A stretch of 64,000 nt of DNA from Enterococcus sp. DIV0660C (GCF_017316125.1 NZ_JAFLWA010000038.1:41550-105549); one strand, 5' to 3'; shown: positions 54,878 through 63,728, counted from the first letter of the stretch. Program-made: numbers and translations. Notes: a model not told the origin generated them from the sequence alone.

Positions 54878-55556
54878 GAGACTCTACTGCTTACCATTCA
54901 TTGTTTCGTTTGTTGTCATTTTCGGAGGTTATGGGGGAGTTGATCTGATTACTTCTCATACTTATAACATCATCAGATACATAAACTTGTTCATCACTAT
55001 AAACATATTCATGACAATTTATATGCTAGCAAAATTATCAAAAGAAGAAAAACAGAAAAAAAAGTGGTTTTTATTTGGGTATCTTTTTATTCTAATTCTT
55101 TGTAGCGTATTCGCTCATGCAAAATATGACCATTCAATGATTCCGGTTGAATCGTTTACAAATCAACAGATGTTAATAAATGTAGATAAACGCGACTTGG
55201 AACTGACAAAAGAAAATAAACGATTTTATAAGAAACATACAGAAAAATTTACGAATATTTCTTCTGATTTCTCTTTATCTAATCTCAATAAAAAAACTGG
55301 ATATCTTTATGTTGGAAGAATCACTTGCGAGTTTTGTCGGTCCTTCATACGCTATACTGCTTATACGAACCAAAAGATAGATCAGCCTATCTTTTATATA
55401 GATACTGATAGGTTGACATTTCAAGAAAAGCAGATAATGTATGCTAAGTTAAAGATTTCTGGCGTACCATCTTTTTTTAAAATAAAAAAGGGGAGTTACA
55501 CACGATTTCAGGGCAATACTATCGCTGATTTTAATTATTTTGTTCAGGGCAAGTAA
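54870..55556 (+). CDS. Membrane-anchored thioredoxin-fold protein
   Basis: A 228-residue protein. Three membrane segments (about 8-25, 36-54 and 66-84) precede an extracytoplasmic thioredoxin-like domain. The active site is CEFC at 153-156 in YVGRITCEFCRSF, and the cis-proline loop is SGVPSFF at 197-203. The domain resembles bacteriocin accessory proteins such as PedC. It probably oxidises the two cysteines of the preceding gene product. The start is GTG 54870, overlapping the upstream stop by eight bases without a clear ribosome site, so it needs coupled translation. An added immunity role is possible. Confidence 0.75.
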   Translation: MHKRLYCLPFIVSFVVIFGGYGGVDLITSHTYNIIRYINLFITINIFMTIYMLAKLSKEEKQKKKWFLFGYLFILILCSVFAHAKYDHSMIPVESFTNQQMLINVDKRDLELTKENKRFYKKHTEKFTNISSDFSLSNLNKKTGYLYVGRITCEFCRSFIRYTAYTNQKIDQPIFYIDTDRLTFQEKQIMYAKLKISGVPSFFKIKKGSYTRFQGNTIADFNYFVQGK

Positions 55557-55577
55557 GTTACCTAGAATTCAATTTTG

Positions 55578-55615
55578 AAAGGAGGGATGACACAAGTTGT
55601 CATCCCTCCTTTTTT
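55578..55615. terminator. Bidirectional terminator
   Basis: AAAGGAGGGATGACA and TGTCATCCCTCCTTT arms around a five-base loop, T-run after; it closes the two-gene toxin-like unit and faces the secreted-protein gene on the other strand. Confidence 0.92.
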
Positions 55616-55658
55616 GATACCTCGGTCCTTTTTTAGAGTTAATTGCTTGAACAAAATC

Positions 55659-56336
55659 TTATTTCACAATGGCGCTAGTATCTGACGTAATATAAGTTTC
55701 CTCTACGGTTGCATTCAGAGGCTCTGTTTGTTCGTCCCATTCTTGTGCACTATATTTTAATTTTGCTTGAAACTCATAGCCAATCAAGGTATCTGGAATG
55801 GTCACATCTGGTCGCTCAGCTAAAATTTGTCCATAACTGAGTACAAAATTTAAAGAAATAGTTCCTTCATCTAATTCACCAGTTTCTCCTTTCCAAAATG
55901 TGTCGGGTAGGTGTACAATAATACGATTGTCAGAGACATCCATGATTTCGGTAGTCAATTTTGCTTCTTCATGACCAAATATTGAAGAATAAGAAACATT
56001 TCCACTAATAAATGTTAGAAAATTTGGTAAATGAGTAATCTGAGTGAATTCTTCAGGGATCTGGAGAAGAATAGCAGCGTTGTCGCCTTTGATAAAATCA
56101 GTATTCTTTACTGTATAATGAAGTGTTTGAGTGCCTGTAAAAGGTAATTCTTGAATGTAAGGAACCATTTGACCAGCTAGTACTCCACTTGTTCCTTCTT
56201 TTATTTCAGTTTGTTCCTCAAGCGTTGTAGCGAACGAATGGGTTGTAGTGTCGCTGACTTGTGCATAGGCTACTGGACCAGTCAGAGTTACAATGAATAA
56301 TGTAGTAAGTAAACTTGTTTTTAATAACGATTTCAT
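55659..56336 (-). CDS. Secreted protein of unknown family, paralog of the 40.5 kb gene
   Basis: A 225-residue protein with a signal peptide (1-25, VAYAQV). It shares with the 40.5 kb protein GQMVPYI, LPFTG versus LDFTG, LHY, ISGNVS, FGHE, DNRIIV, YGQILAERP, GYEFQAKLKYSAQEWD and TSDTSAIVK, in the same order over equal length. Both genes lie on the minus strand at the outer edges of the surface locus. No wall anchor. TAAAGGTGG precedes ATG 56336. Family unknown. Confidence 0.75.
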   Translation of the reverse strand: MKSLLKTSLLTTLFIVTLTGPVAYAQVSDTTTHSFATTLEEQTEIKEGTSGVLAGQMVPYIQELPFTGTQTLHYTVKNTDFIKGDNAAILLQIPEEFTQITHLPNFLTFISGNVSYSSIFGHEEAKLTTEIMDVSDNRIIVHLPDTFWKGETGELDEGTISLNFVLSYGQILAERPDVTIPDTLIGYEFQAKLKYSAQEWDEQTEPLNATVEETYITSDTSAIVK

Positions 56337-56549
56337 TTTTTATACCACCTTTATTTAATTATTTTTAATCATCATATCACTAATATACACGTGCTTTTTA
56401 TTTGGATTTTAAATGGACTTTAGAAAAAATAAATAACAAAAGTTTTTTTTGTATATTAAAAAATAGATTTGAAAAATAAAAAGGAGGAAATAGTGAATCA
56501 TTGCTAAATTAAAGGTGTAAAAAATAAACATAGAGGAGGAACGTATAGT

Positions 56550-56795
56550 ATGGATGATGAAAGGAAGAAAGAATTAGATACCACAATTATAGAAAATAAA
56601 CGATTTTGTAAAAAATTATTGGATAAAAATTTAGCGGATTTAGAAAAATTGATAGAAAATTATCAAGAAGAAAAGGGATATTCAGAAATTTTATTGATTG
56701 AAAGAATCAAAGATATTACGAAAAATTTAGAGGATATTTCAATTGATATTTATACGACTGATGAAATTGAACGCACGTTGTTCACGCTTATCTGA
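56550..56795 (+). CDS. Small acidic helical protein of unknown function
   Basis: An 81-residue protein with AGAGGAGGAA ahead of ATG 56550. It is nearly all helix, rich in Lys, Glu and Ile (MDDERKKELDTTIIENKRF; LADLEKLIENYQEEKGY), without membrane segment or cysteine pair. It could form a coiled coil. It lies between the second secreted paralog and the second Mga-like gene. Immunity or modulator roles are possible only by position. Confidence 0.6.
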   Translation: MDDERKKELDTTIIENKRFCKKLLDKNLADLEKLIENYQEEKGYSEILLIERIKDITKNLEDISIDIYTTDEIERTLFTLI

Positions 56796-56796
56796 A

Positions 56797-56830
56797 AAAA
56801 AGTCTGGGACGCATTTATACGCCCAGACCT
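56797..56830 (-). terminator. Terminator of the second Mga-like gene
   Basis: On the minus strand AGGTCTGGGcG and CGtCCCAGACT arms around an eight-base loop, then seven T. Confidence 0.88.
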
Positions 56831-58249
56831 TTACTTGATTGGAGGCTGTTTGCCTAGAAACTGTTGTAGTTTTTTCCAATCATTAATACTTGGTGGATAA
56901 GCCCATGAAACAATTTGTGTACAGTCTTCAGATGATGTTTCGAAATCTTTGAGCCGGTCAGTGATGAGAATATCAGGATGATCAGTGGTCAATTTGATAC
57001 TTGAATGACTGTTTAGACTTAGTTTTGAAAGAATCAACCTTTGGTATTTTGAACCACCAATCAAATCTAGTTTAAGCTTGATTTCACTAGTAACAATGTT
57101 TTCAAATAGTTCATCAAGAATAAGTAAAAAGATAAAAATAATATAGCGGTTTTGACTATTGAACATATCAAAAGAGTCATCAAATAATAAATGAATCAAT
57201 TGAACTTTATCGGGAAATAACTCAATTAAGTAAAATTGTTCAACAAAAAATAAAGCATCTACCCGTTTACTATAGATTAAGAAAACATCTTGGATAAAGT
57301 TTTTCATTTTGAAAAAACCATAATCAGGATTGATTCGATTTTTAAATGAAAGATTTTGTTGATCTAATCTATCAATTATACGAACTGTTTTGGTATAGGC
57401 GACTGAAACTAACTCAGAATTAATAATTGTTGTCGACATGAGGAGGATGTTTTCTACTTCTAAGAAATATTTAATTTCCTGATACCAAGTTAACGCAGTC
57501 TTTTCAGAGAGAGCAAATCTTTTTTGCAAGTCTTGGGTAAATTGATTTTCATAGCTAGTATTTGTGAAAATCGAATCAACTAAATAATAATTTCCTTTCA
57601 TTCTGATAATGCCAATTGTGACATAGTATTTAATTTTTTTCCTATCTTGTGAAGAAAGATTTGCTAGCTTGAAATGAGTTTCGATTTTTCTGGTCAGATT
57701 CTCAGCTTCCATTTCCAATTTATTGGAAAAAACATAATCTTCATTTCTAAAAATGTTGATATAGATGGAATAAAAAAGATTTCGAATACTCAATTCATCA
57801 CCAGAAATACATAAATTTTCGTCCAGTTTTAAATGATAACCATTTAAAAATTTGTCTAATTTGTTAACGATGCTATAGGCATAGGAAAGGCTTAAGAAAT
57901 TGTCATTCGCAAATTTAGTTACACTATACTCTTTTTTCAACAATATACGATCGAGCAGTTTGAAAGCCATATTATTTTTACAATAGTTTTGAATGAGAAG
58001 GTTAAAAAGAAAACTTGAATTTGCTTTGATGAAAACACTACCACGACTACTTTTATCAATCAAAGTAAAATCACTACGATAATAATATTTGACATCATCG
58101 TTTAAATTATCTACCAATTTAGATACTTTGTAATAGGATAATCCGCTATACTTTTCAATCTCTTGGATGCTTCGTTCCTTATTTGAATTGATTAGATAGA
58201 AAAAAATCCTTATCTTAGATTGTTCTTCTTTCGATAGTAAACTTTCCAT
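56831..58249 (-). CDS. Mga-like helix-turn-helix regulator (second of two)
   Basis: A 472-residue regulator with an N-terminal HTH (IQEIEKYSGLSYYKVSKLVDNL near 30-51), a second HTH-like region (FLSLSYAYSIVNKL) and a helical body. The end, SWAYPPSINDWKKL, matches the first Mga-like protein. The in-frame TTG at 58255 is possible, but AAGGAG seven bases before ATG 58249 is better. Transcribed away from the surface locus. A perfect inverted repeat lies about 100 bases upstream. Confidence 0.82.
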   Translation of the reverse strand: MESLLSKEEQSKIRIFFYLINSNKERSIQEIEKYSGLSYYKVSKLVDNLNDDVKYYYRSDFTLIDKSSRGSVFIKANSSFLFNLLIQNYCKNNMAFKLLDRILLKKEYSVTKFANDNFLSLSYAYSIVNKLDKFLNGYHLKLDENLCISGDELSIRNLFYSIYINIFRNEDYVFSNKLEMEAENLTRKIETHFKLANLSSQDRKKIKYYVTIGIIRMKGNYYLVDSIFTNTSYENQFTQDLQKRFALSEKTALTWYQEIKYFLEVENILLMSTTIINSELVSVAYTKTVRIIDRLDQQNLSFKNRINPDYGFFKMKNFIQDVFLIYSKRVDALFFVEQFYLIELFPDKVQLIHLLFDDSFDMFNSQNRYIIFIFLLILDELFENIVTSEIKLKLDLIGGSKYQRLILSKLSLNSHSSIKLTTDHPDILITDRLKDFETSSEDCTQIVSWAYPPSINDWKKLQQFLGKQPPIK

Positions 58250-58355
58250 TTTCAAGCTCCTTTTGATAAAAACAATACAAGCACTATTGCCTTTACTATA
58301 AAATAATAGAATTATAAAAATAAAATAACTCTTTTGTGTTATATATAAGAGTTAA

Positions 58356-58390
58356 ATTGTTATAATATATTATATAAATATTATAACAAT
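58356..58390. repeat. Perfect 13-bp inverted repeat upstream of the second Mga-like gene
   Basis: ATTGTTATAATAT (58356-58368) and ATATTATAACAAT (58378-58390), nine-base loop, in an AT-rich gap of 750 bases that holds no convincing gene. It could be an operator of the regulator gene. The left arm includes a TATAAT, so it may overlap a promoter. The rest of 58256-59005 shows only AT-rich sequence. Confidence 0.55.
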
Positions 58391-59005
58391 AATTAGTATA
58401 ACATAAACAAAAATAACATCTTTTTTAATATTAAAATCCTGTTTTAAATAATAAAAAAGACCGTTGTATGTACGTTATAGTAGAATTTATTACAATTATT
58501 CATCCGCTGTTTATCTCAAATAAATGATTTGATTGTTGAATTATGCTGAGAATGAAAAATCAAAAAATAGTTTCCTGTTGTGTTAAATTCTGTAACATAG
58601 CAGTTGTTTTCTAATGGATTCAATCTTTAATGTTGTTATCAAAAGAGGAATTTAAATAAAATAATCATCCGATTTTTTATTTTTTAAATCAAAAGTGAAA
58701 ATAAAAAAAGTATTTACTTGTGTGTTTTGCTATACTTTTTTTGTGTTGATCACAAATAGAGTAATGCCCAATTCTATTTACACTTCCATCAAACCCAGAT
58801 TTATTCCAATAGCCATTAACGCTTGGTTCAGCAAAGTGATCATTGCTGGACTTTTTTTCTTTCATTTTTTACTTCATACAATACGGATAGATGAATTATT
58901 TTTGTCTGGTAGCTAATATTATTCTTGTTGCTTTCATTAAATGGAGCATTTGAACGCTGTTATTACTATTACTTAGGCTGTTTCTCTGGCTAGTCAGATC
59001 ATTAA

Positions 59006-59050
59006 TAAAAAGCCCTCCCAAAAAGATTAACTTTTGAGAGAGCTTTTTAT
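59006..59050 (-). terminator. Terminator of the LURP-like gene
   Basis: AAAAAGCcCTCcCAAAAAG and CTTTTGaGAGaGCTTTTT arms around a five-base loop with A and T runs on both sides. Confidence 0.82.
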
Positions 59051-59063
59051 TTGTTGAAAGGAG

Positions 59064-59579
59064 CTAATTCAAATCCAACCGAAAATCAAGTGGACGCTCC
59101 TTATTTTTGCTTTTATGATAGAGCCAATAATCTAAAACAGCAGCAATACAAATGCAAAGTGGCGCATCTTCATCCTTGGTCACATCTAGTACATAGTAAT
59201 CACCAGTAAACAACGTAGCTTTGTTCATCGCCATGATTGGCTGATTGAAATGATGGATGTGGTAACGATGATTGTAAATATCACCTTGAACTGTCCAATG
59301 AAGGTGACGAATATAATAAAAATCACCTGGCCAATTAAAAATTTTCTGCATGGTGCCAACTTTTTCAAAATCTTTGTAAAGTTCAAAGCGAGTACCAAAT
59401 GTCAGGCTGACTTGCTTGATGTGCGCAACGAGTTTTCCATTCATTGAATAAAGCGAAAGTGCATCGCCTTTCGTTCCCCAACGACCAACCATTAAGAAAA
59501 GTGATTTTCCATCCTCATTTTTAACGATTGTTCGAGTCGCACGACTAAGCTGTTTTTCTTGAATGAAAAATTCTGACAT
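59064..59579 (-). CDS. LURP-one-related (tubby-like fold) protein
   Basis: A 171-residue protein with the LURP1/YxjI pattern of short beta strands: FFIQEKQLSRATRTIV, LFLMVGRWG, FELYKDFEKVGTMQK and MAMNKATLFTGDYYVLDV, followed by a hydrophobic helix (APLCICIAAVLDYWLY). The function of bacterial members is unknown. GAGGGATAACG precedes ATG 59579. It lies 26 bases after the HAD phosphatase gene and may be co-transcribed with it. Confidence 0.75.
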   Translation of the reverse strand: MSEFFIQEKQLSRATRTIVKNEDGKSLFLMVGRWGTKGDALSLYSMNGKLVAHIKQVSLTFGTRFELYKDFEKVGTMQKIFNWPGDFYYIRHLHWTVQGDIYNHRYHIHHFNQPIMAMNKATLFTGDYYVLDVTKDEDAPLCICIAAVLDYWLYHKSKNKERPLDFRLDLN

Positions 59580-59605
59580 CGTTATCCCTCTTTTCTAACT
59601 AAGAA

Positions 59606-60478
59606 CTATAAGTCTTCAGCAATCGCACGTAAAATTGCTTTGCCAACGCCAGATTCTAAATTCGTTGCAGTTGTGTATTTTGCATATTCTTTCACGTCGA
59701 TTTCTGCATTTCCCATAGCGAAGCTCACGCCTGCTACTTGTAACATACTGACATCATTGAAATTATCTCCGATAGTCATAACATCGTCTAAAGAAATGCC
59801 ACGGTCGTTTGCTACGTGGGCAACAGCAATCCCTTTTTGGGCGTTTTTATGATTGACTTCAATATTATTTTGACCAGAAGAAGTAACTGTTAGATTACCA
59901 AGCTCGTCAATTTGTTTGCCGACAGGGCCCAGAACACTTGGTCCTTCAGTATGGAAACAAATAATTTTTAAGACTTCAATTTCCTCATCTTGTTGTAAAA
60001 GATTGCGAATACTATCGATGTAATTAATATGAAGTAATTCTAAATTTGCAGAAGCCATTGCGATGGCCATTTTGTAAGTCAAATGTGGTAAGTGCGTTGC
60101 AACCATGGAAGCAAAACTTTCAATTCTTTTTGCTTGGCTTTCAGAATATAAGCCTTTATTTGTCGAAACTTCATAATAGATGTTGTTTTGATCTAAAATG
60201 TCTAGTACAAGTGTTGCTTCTTGATTGGGGATAGCAACTGTAAAAAGAGAATTGCCTTCTTTATCAAAAACTTGCGCACCGTTTAAAGTAATCATTGCAC
60301 AATCGATACCAACTTCGTCTAACGCTGCACGCGCTTCCTGATAATTACGACCAGTGGCTACCATGAATTCGATTCCAGCTTTTGTGGCAAAGCGAATCGC
60401 TTCGGCATTTTCCGGTGTCACGCTCATGTGTGAATCTAATAATGTACCATCCATATCGGATGCAATTAGTTTGATCAT
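59606..60478 (-). CDS. Cof-type HAD-IIB phosphatase
   Basis: A 290-residue HAD enzyme. Motif I is DMDGTLLDSH at 8-17, motif II is VATGRNY near 40, the motif III lysine lies in the second half, and motif IV is TIGDNFNDVSML near 236. The type IIB cap sits between motifs II and III. Such proteins dephosphorylate sugar phosphates or flavin/PLP precursors; substrate unknown. AAAGGAAC on the minus strand precedes ATG 60478. Confidence 0.9.
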   Translation of the reverse strand: MIKLIASDMDGTLLDSHMSVTPENAEAIRFATKAGIEFMVATGRNYQEARAALDEVGIDCAMITLNGAQVFDKEGNSLFTVAIPNQEATLVLDILDQNNIYYEVSTNKGLYSESQAKRIESFASMVATHLPHLTYKMAIAMASANLELLHINYIDSIRNLLQQDEEIEVLKIICFHTEGPSVLGPVGKQIDELGNLTVTSSGQNNIEVNHKNAQKGIAVAHVANDRGISLDDVMTIGDNFNDVSMLQVAGVSFAMGNAEIDVKEYAKYTTATNLESGVGKAILRAIAEDL

Positions 60479-60603
60479 AATTGTTTACCGTTCCTTTCTA
60501 ATTCTTCTTCTTAGTTTACCATATTAAGGAGGCGAGGCGGAGAAGATTGTCCCTTGTTTAAGAATAATTTGTAGGTTATCCTTTGAAAAGGAGGTGGAGG
60601 ATT

Positions 60604-61284
60604 TTGAAAGAAATCATTCATAATAGTTGGCAAGAAATCTTAGCAGCTGAATTTGAAAAACCTTATTATCAATCTTTACGTGAATTTTTAAAAACAGAAT
60701 ATCAAACACAAAAGATACATCCCGATATGTATCATATTTATGAAGCATTAGAATTAACGCCCTATGAAAAAGTCAAAGTAGTCATTTTGGGTCAAGACCC
60801 TTACCATGGTGTAAATCAGGCACATGGTTTATCTTTTTCAGTACAACCAGGCGTGAAGACACCGCCCTCACTGGTAAATATTTACAAGGAAATGCAGTCG
60901 GATCTGGGAATTTCACCAGTCCAGCATGGGAATCTAGTCTCTTGGGCAAAGCAAGGCGTTTTATTGTTAAATACCGTCTTGACTGTTCGAGAAGGACAAG
61001 CCTATTCACATCGTGGCAAAGGCTGGGAACAATTGACGGATCGGATCATTGAAAAATTAAATGAACGAGAACAACCAATCGTCTTTATTTTATGGGGGAA
61101 ACCAGCTCAAGAAAAAATCAAGATGATTGATCGTAGCCGTCATATTGTTTTGACTTCTCCACATCCAAGTCCATTGTCAGCACATCGTGGCTTTTTTGGC
61201 TCGAAACCATTTTCAAAAACAAATGATGCGTTGGTAGCTTTAGGTGAAACACCCATTGAATGGCAACTACCTGAAACAGTGTGA
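60604..61284 (+). CDS. ung: Uracil-DNA glycosylase
   Basis: A 226-residue family 1 UDG. The water-activating motif GQDPYHG is at 63-69 with catalytic Asp65, and the DNA-minor-groove loop [13 protein letters not shown] is near 185. It removes uracil from DNA to start base excision repair. The frame extends upstream, but GGAGG just before TTG 60604 fits a TTG start and gives the usual protein length. Confidence 0.97.
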   Translation: MKEIIHNSWQEILAAEFEKPYYQSLREFLKTEYQTQKIHPDMYHIYEALELTPYEKVKVVILGQDPYHGVNQAHGLSFSVQPGVKTPPSLVNIYKEMQSDLGISPVQHGNLVSWAKQGVLLLNTVLTVREGQAYSHRGKGWEQLTDRIIEKLNEREQPIVFILWGKPAQEKIKMIDRSRHIVLTSPHPSPLSAHRGFFGSKPFSKTNDALVALGETPIEWQLPETV

Positions 61285-61435
61285 TAAAACAGCGCTTTCC
61301 TGTTATAGTGCAGTTGTATATATATGTGAAAAACTTCATTTTTATAGCATTTATGACTAATACAGATAAAATAAACTGTTCTTTTTTTTGAGAATAGTGT
61401 ATGATTGGATATATAAAATATCTGGAGGTCATCTC

Positions 61436-62416
61436 GTGGAATTGTTTGATAATTTAAGATTTAAAATTGTTCGTCGTGGTATTAAAATCGTTTTTCCAGA
61501 AGCAACTGATGCAAGAATTTTGGGAGCTGCCGCTCGTTTGAAAGCAGAAGAATTGATGGAACCAATTTTGATTGGTAACCCAGAAGAAATCAAAAATGCA
61601 GCTCATGCACGCGGTATCAAGGCTTCAGGTTTTACAGTCATTGACCCTGCTAATTATGCACAATGGGATGAAATGGTTGATGCTTTTGTTGAGCGTCGTA
61701 ATGGAAAGGCATCCAAAGAACAAGCACAAGAAATTTTAAAAGATGTCAATTACTTTGGTACAATGCTGACTTATATGGGAATTGCTGATGGCATGGTTTC
61801 TGGTGCTATTCATTCGACTGGCGACACAGTTCGTCCAGCTTTACAAATCATCAAAACAAAACCTGGTGTGAGTCGTACAAGTGGTGCGATGATCATGGTT
61901 CGCGGAAGAGATCAAGAAAAATATGTCTTTTCTGACTGTGCAATCAATGTGAACCCAACGGCTCAAGAATTAGCTGAAATCGCGGTAGATTCAGCGAAAA
62001 CAGCTGAGTTATTTGACATCGAACCAAAAGTTGCGTTGATGAGTTTTTCAACAAAAGGTTCTGCTAAAGCAGCTGAAGTAGATAAAGTCGTAGAAGCAAC
62101 AAAAATTGCGAAACAATTAGCACCTCAATATATGATTGATGGTGAATTACAATTTGATGCTTCTTATGTGCCCGCAGTTGCACAATTGAAAGCACCAAAT
62201 TCGGATGTTGCAGGACAAGCAACTGTTTTCGTTTTCCCAGAGTTACAATCTGGAAATATTGGGTATAAAATTGCGCAACGTTTTGGTAACTTTGAAGCAA
62301 TCGGCCCAATCTTACAAGGACTAAACAAGCCAGTTTCTGATCTGTCACGTGGGGCAAATGAAGAAGATGTTTATAAATTGTCTATTATTACTGCAGCGCA
62401 AACTTTGATGGACTAA
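61436..62416 (+). CDS. pta: Phosphate acetyltransferase
   Basis: A 326-residue enzyme of the Pta family: VFPEATDARILGAA near 22, GTMLTYMGIADGMVSGAIHST near 120, and FVFPELQSGNIGYKIAQR near 265. It interconverts acetyl-CoA and acetyl phosphate with phosphate; with acetate kinase it yields ATP. The upstream frame includes AT-rich leader; TGGAGG nine bases before GTG 61436 marks the start. Neighbour order ung-pta-tsaE is usual in enterococci. Confidence 0.96.
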   Translation: MELFDNLRFKIVRRGIKIVFPEATDARILGAAARLKAEELMEPILIGNPEEIKNAAHARGIKASGFTVIDPANYAQWDEMVDAFVERRNGKASKEQAQEILKDVNYFGTMLTYMGIADGMVSGAIHSTGDTVRPALQIIKTKPGVSRTSGAMIMVRGRDQEKYVFSDCAINVNPTAQELAEIAVDSAKTAELFDIEPKVALMSFSTKGSAKAAEVDKVVEATKIAKQLAPQYMIDGELQFDASYVPAVAQLKAPNSDVAGQATVFVFPELQSGNIGYKIAQRFGNFEAIGPILQGLNKPVSDLSRGANEEDVYKLSIITAAQTLMD

Positions 62417-62431
62417 TAAGGTCGCGAAAAA

Positions 62432-62540
62432 GGGTGTGGTACCAAGCGTTCATTTTCAGATAAAGAATGAACAACTGGCTCCAACAAGCAAGTCAGCGAC
62501 CGTTTTATTTTCAAACATTTGATTCTTGATAAGGGTGTAT
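62432..62540 (+). repeat. Intergenic repeat, divergent copy E
   Basis: GGGTGTGGTACCAAGCG follows the pta stop and GATAAGGGTGTATGACC occurs about 100 bases later. The head-to-head spacing and the GATAAGGGTGT motif recall copies A and D, but the interior does not match, so membership is tentative. No gene in the 230-base gap. Confidence 0.35.
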
Positions 62541-62646
62541 GACCTCGGTCGTGCACTCTTATTTTTCTTTAAAAATTGGCTGTTCCGCGTTATACTTGCA
62601 CATAGAAACAGGACGAAGCATAGAGGATAGAAAGTAGAGAAGAGAA

Positions 62647-63120
62647 ATGATTGAATTAACAGGATTAGAAATGACGGAAGAACTTGCGAAGGTAATTGGA
62701 CAAGTTGCTGAAGCTGGTGATAATTTGATATTAACGGGTGATCTTGGTGCTGGAAAAACGACGATGACTAAGGGAATTGCTTTGGGATTAGGCATTGATC
62801 AAATGATCAAAAGTCCCACATATACAATCATTCGTGAGTATGGACAGGGAAGATTACCGTTGTATCATATGGACATCTATCGTGTGGCGGCAAGCGGTGC
62901 AGACTTGGGATTAGATGAGTACTTTGAAGGTGATGGACTATCTGTTATTGAATGGGGAAATTTATTGGAAGAAGCTGTGCCAGAAGATTATCTGGAACTG
63001 ATTTTAGAAAAAAGTGATACAGATTTGAACAAACGCTATGTGAAATTTCGCGCATATGGTAGTCAAGGAGCAGATTTTGAAAAAAGAATACGAAATGGAT
63101 GGGAAAAAATCAATGGCTGA
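62647..63120 (+). CDS. tsaE: tRNA threonylcarbamoyladenosine biosynthesis ATPase TsaE
   Basis: A 157-residue protein with Walker A GDLGAGKTT at 31-39 and the switch-like SPTYTIIREY near 58. Also present are the HMDIYR motif near 77 and IEWGNLL near 103, all typical of TsaE. It supports TsaBD in making t6A37 on ANN-decoding tRNAs and is essential. The ribosome site (GAGAAGAG) is modest. The 3' end overlaps the GNAT gene. Confidence 0.96.
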   Translation: MIELTGLEMTEELAKVIGQVAEAGDNLILTGDLGAGKTTMTKGIALGLGIDQMIKSPTYTIIREYGQGRLPLYHMDIYRVAASGADLGLDEYFEGDGLSVIEWGNLLEEAVPEDYLELILEKSDTDLNKRYVKFRAYGSQGADFEKRIRNGWEKING

Positions 63121-63637
63121 GGAAATTAGTGTGGTAATCCGTGAGGCTACTCCAGAAGATGCGCAAGAAATTTTGACAATGAGTAAACAGGTTGGTAGCG
63201 AAACAGAGTTTTTAGTGATGGATGAAGAAGGATTGCAGTTATCACCAGAAAGACTGGCTTTAGAACTAGGTTATTTGGCTGAAAGTACGAATAATTTGTT
63301 GTTGGTTGCTTTAGTTGGGGAAAAAATTGTTGGGACAGCTTCCGTAAAAGCTACTAATGAATATCGAATCGCTCACATCGGAGAAATTGGAATTAGTTTA
63401 CTAAAAGAGTATTGGGGATTTGGATTAGGAACATTGCTGATTGAAGAAATTATTGATTGGGCAAAGAACAGTAAAAAAATTTTTCGCTTAGAGTTACAAG
63501 TTCAAGTTCGAAATGAACGAGCAGTACATTTGTATCAAAAATTGGGGTTTGAAATCGAATCAACGATGCCAAGAGGTGCGAGAAGTGATGCAGGTGAATT
63601 TTTAGATGTTTATCAAATGAGTTATTTGGATTTATAA
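63077..63637 (+). CDS. GNAT-family N-acetyltransferase
   Basis: A 186-residue acetyltransferase with the acetyl-CoA loop KEYWGFGLGTLLIEE near 110-124 and RNERAVHLYQKLGFE near 151. Gene order after tsaE may suggest a RimI-like role, but the sequence is closer to generic GNATs. AAGGAG six bases before TTG 63077 gives the start I prefer; ATG 63113 is the alternative. Overlaps tsaE by 44 bases, or eight if ATG 63113 is used. Confidence 0.82.
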   Translation: MKKEYEMDGKKSMAEEISVVIREATPEDAQEILTMSKQVGSETEFLVMDEEGLQLSPERLALELGYLAESTNNLLLVALVGEKIVGTASVKATNEYRIAHIGEIGISLLKEYWGFGLGTLLIEEIIDWAKNSKKIFRLELQVQVRNERAVHLYQKLGFEIESTMPRGARSDAGEFLDVYQMSYLDL

Positions 63638-63728
63638 TATTAGATCTGTTTCTGCTAAAATAATCAAATCAAGTGTGGGCACAAAAAGACGAGTTTTATC
63701 AATAAAATTAAAAACAGGAGAACAACAA

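Noticed and set aside
58695..58916. 73-residue hydrophobic ORF in the AT-rich gap after the Mga-like gene
   Set aside because: GTG start without a ribosome site and composition expected of AT-rich non-coding DNA; not enough to call a gene.
62064..62357. 97-residue minus-strand ORF in pta
   Set aside because: Shadow frame inside a well-conserved enzyme gene, with low-complexity product.
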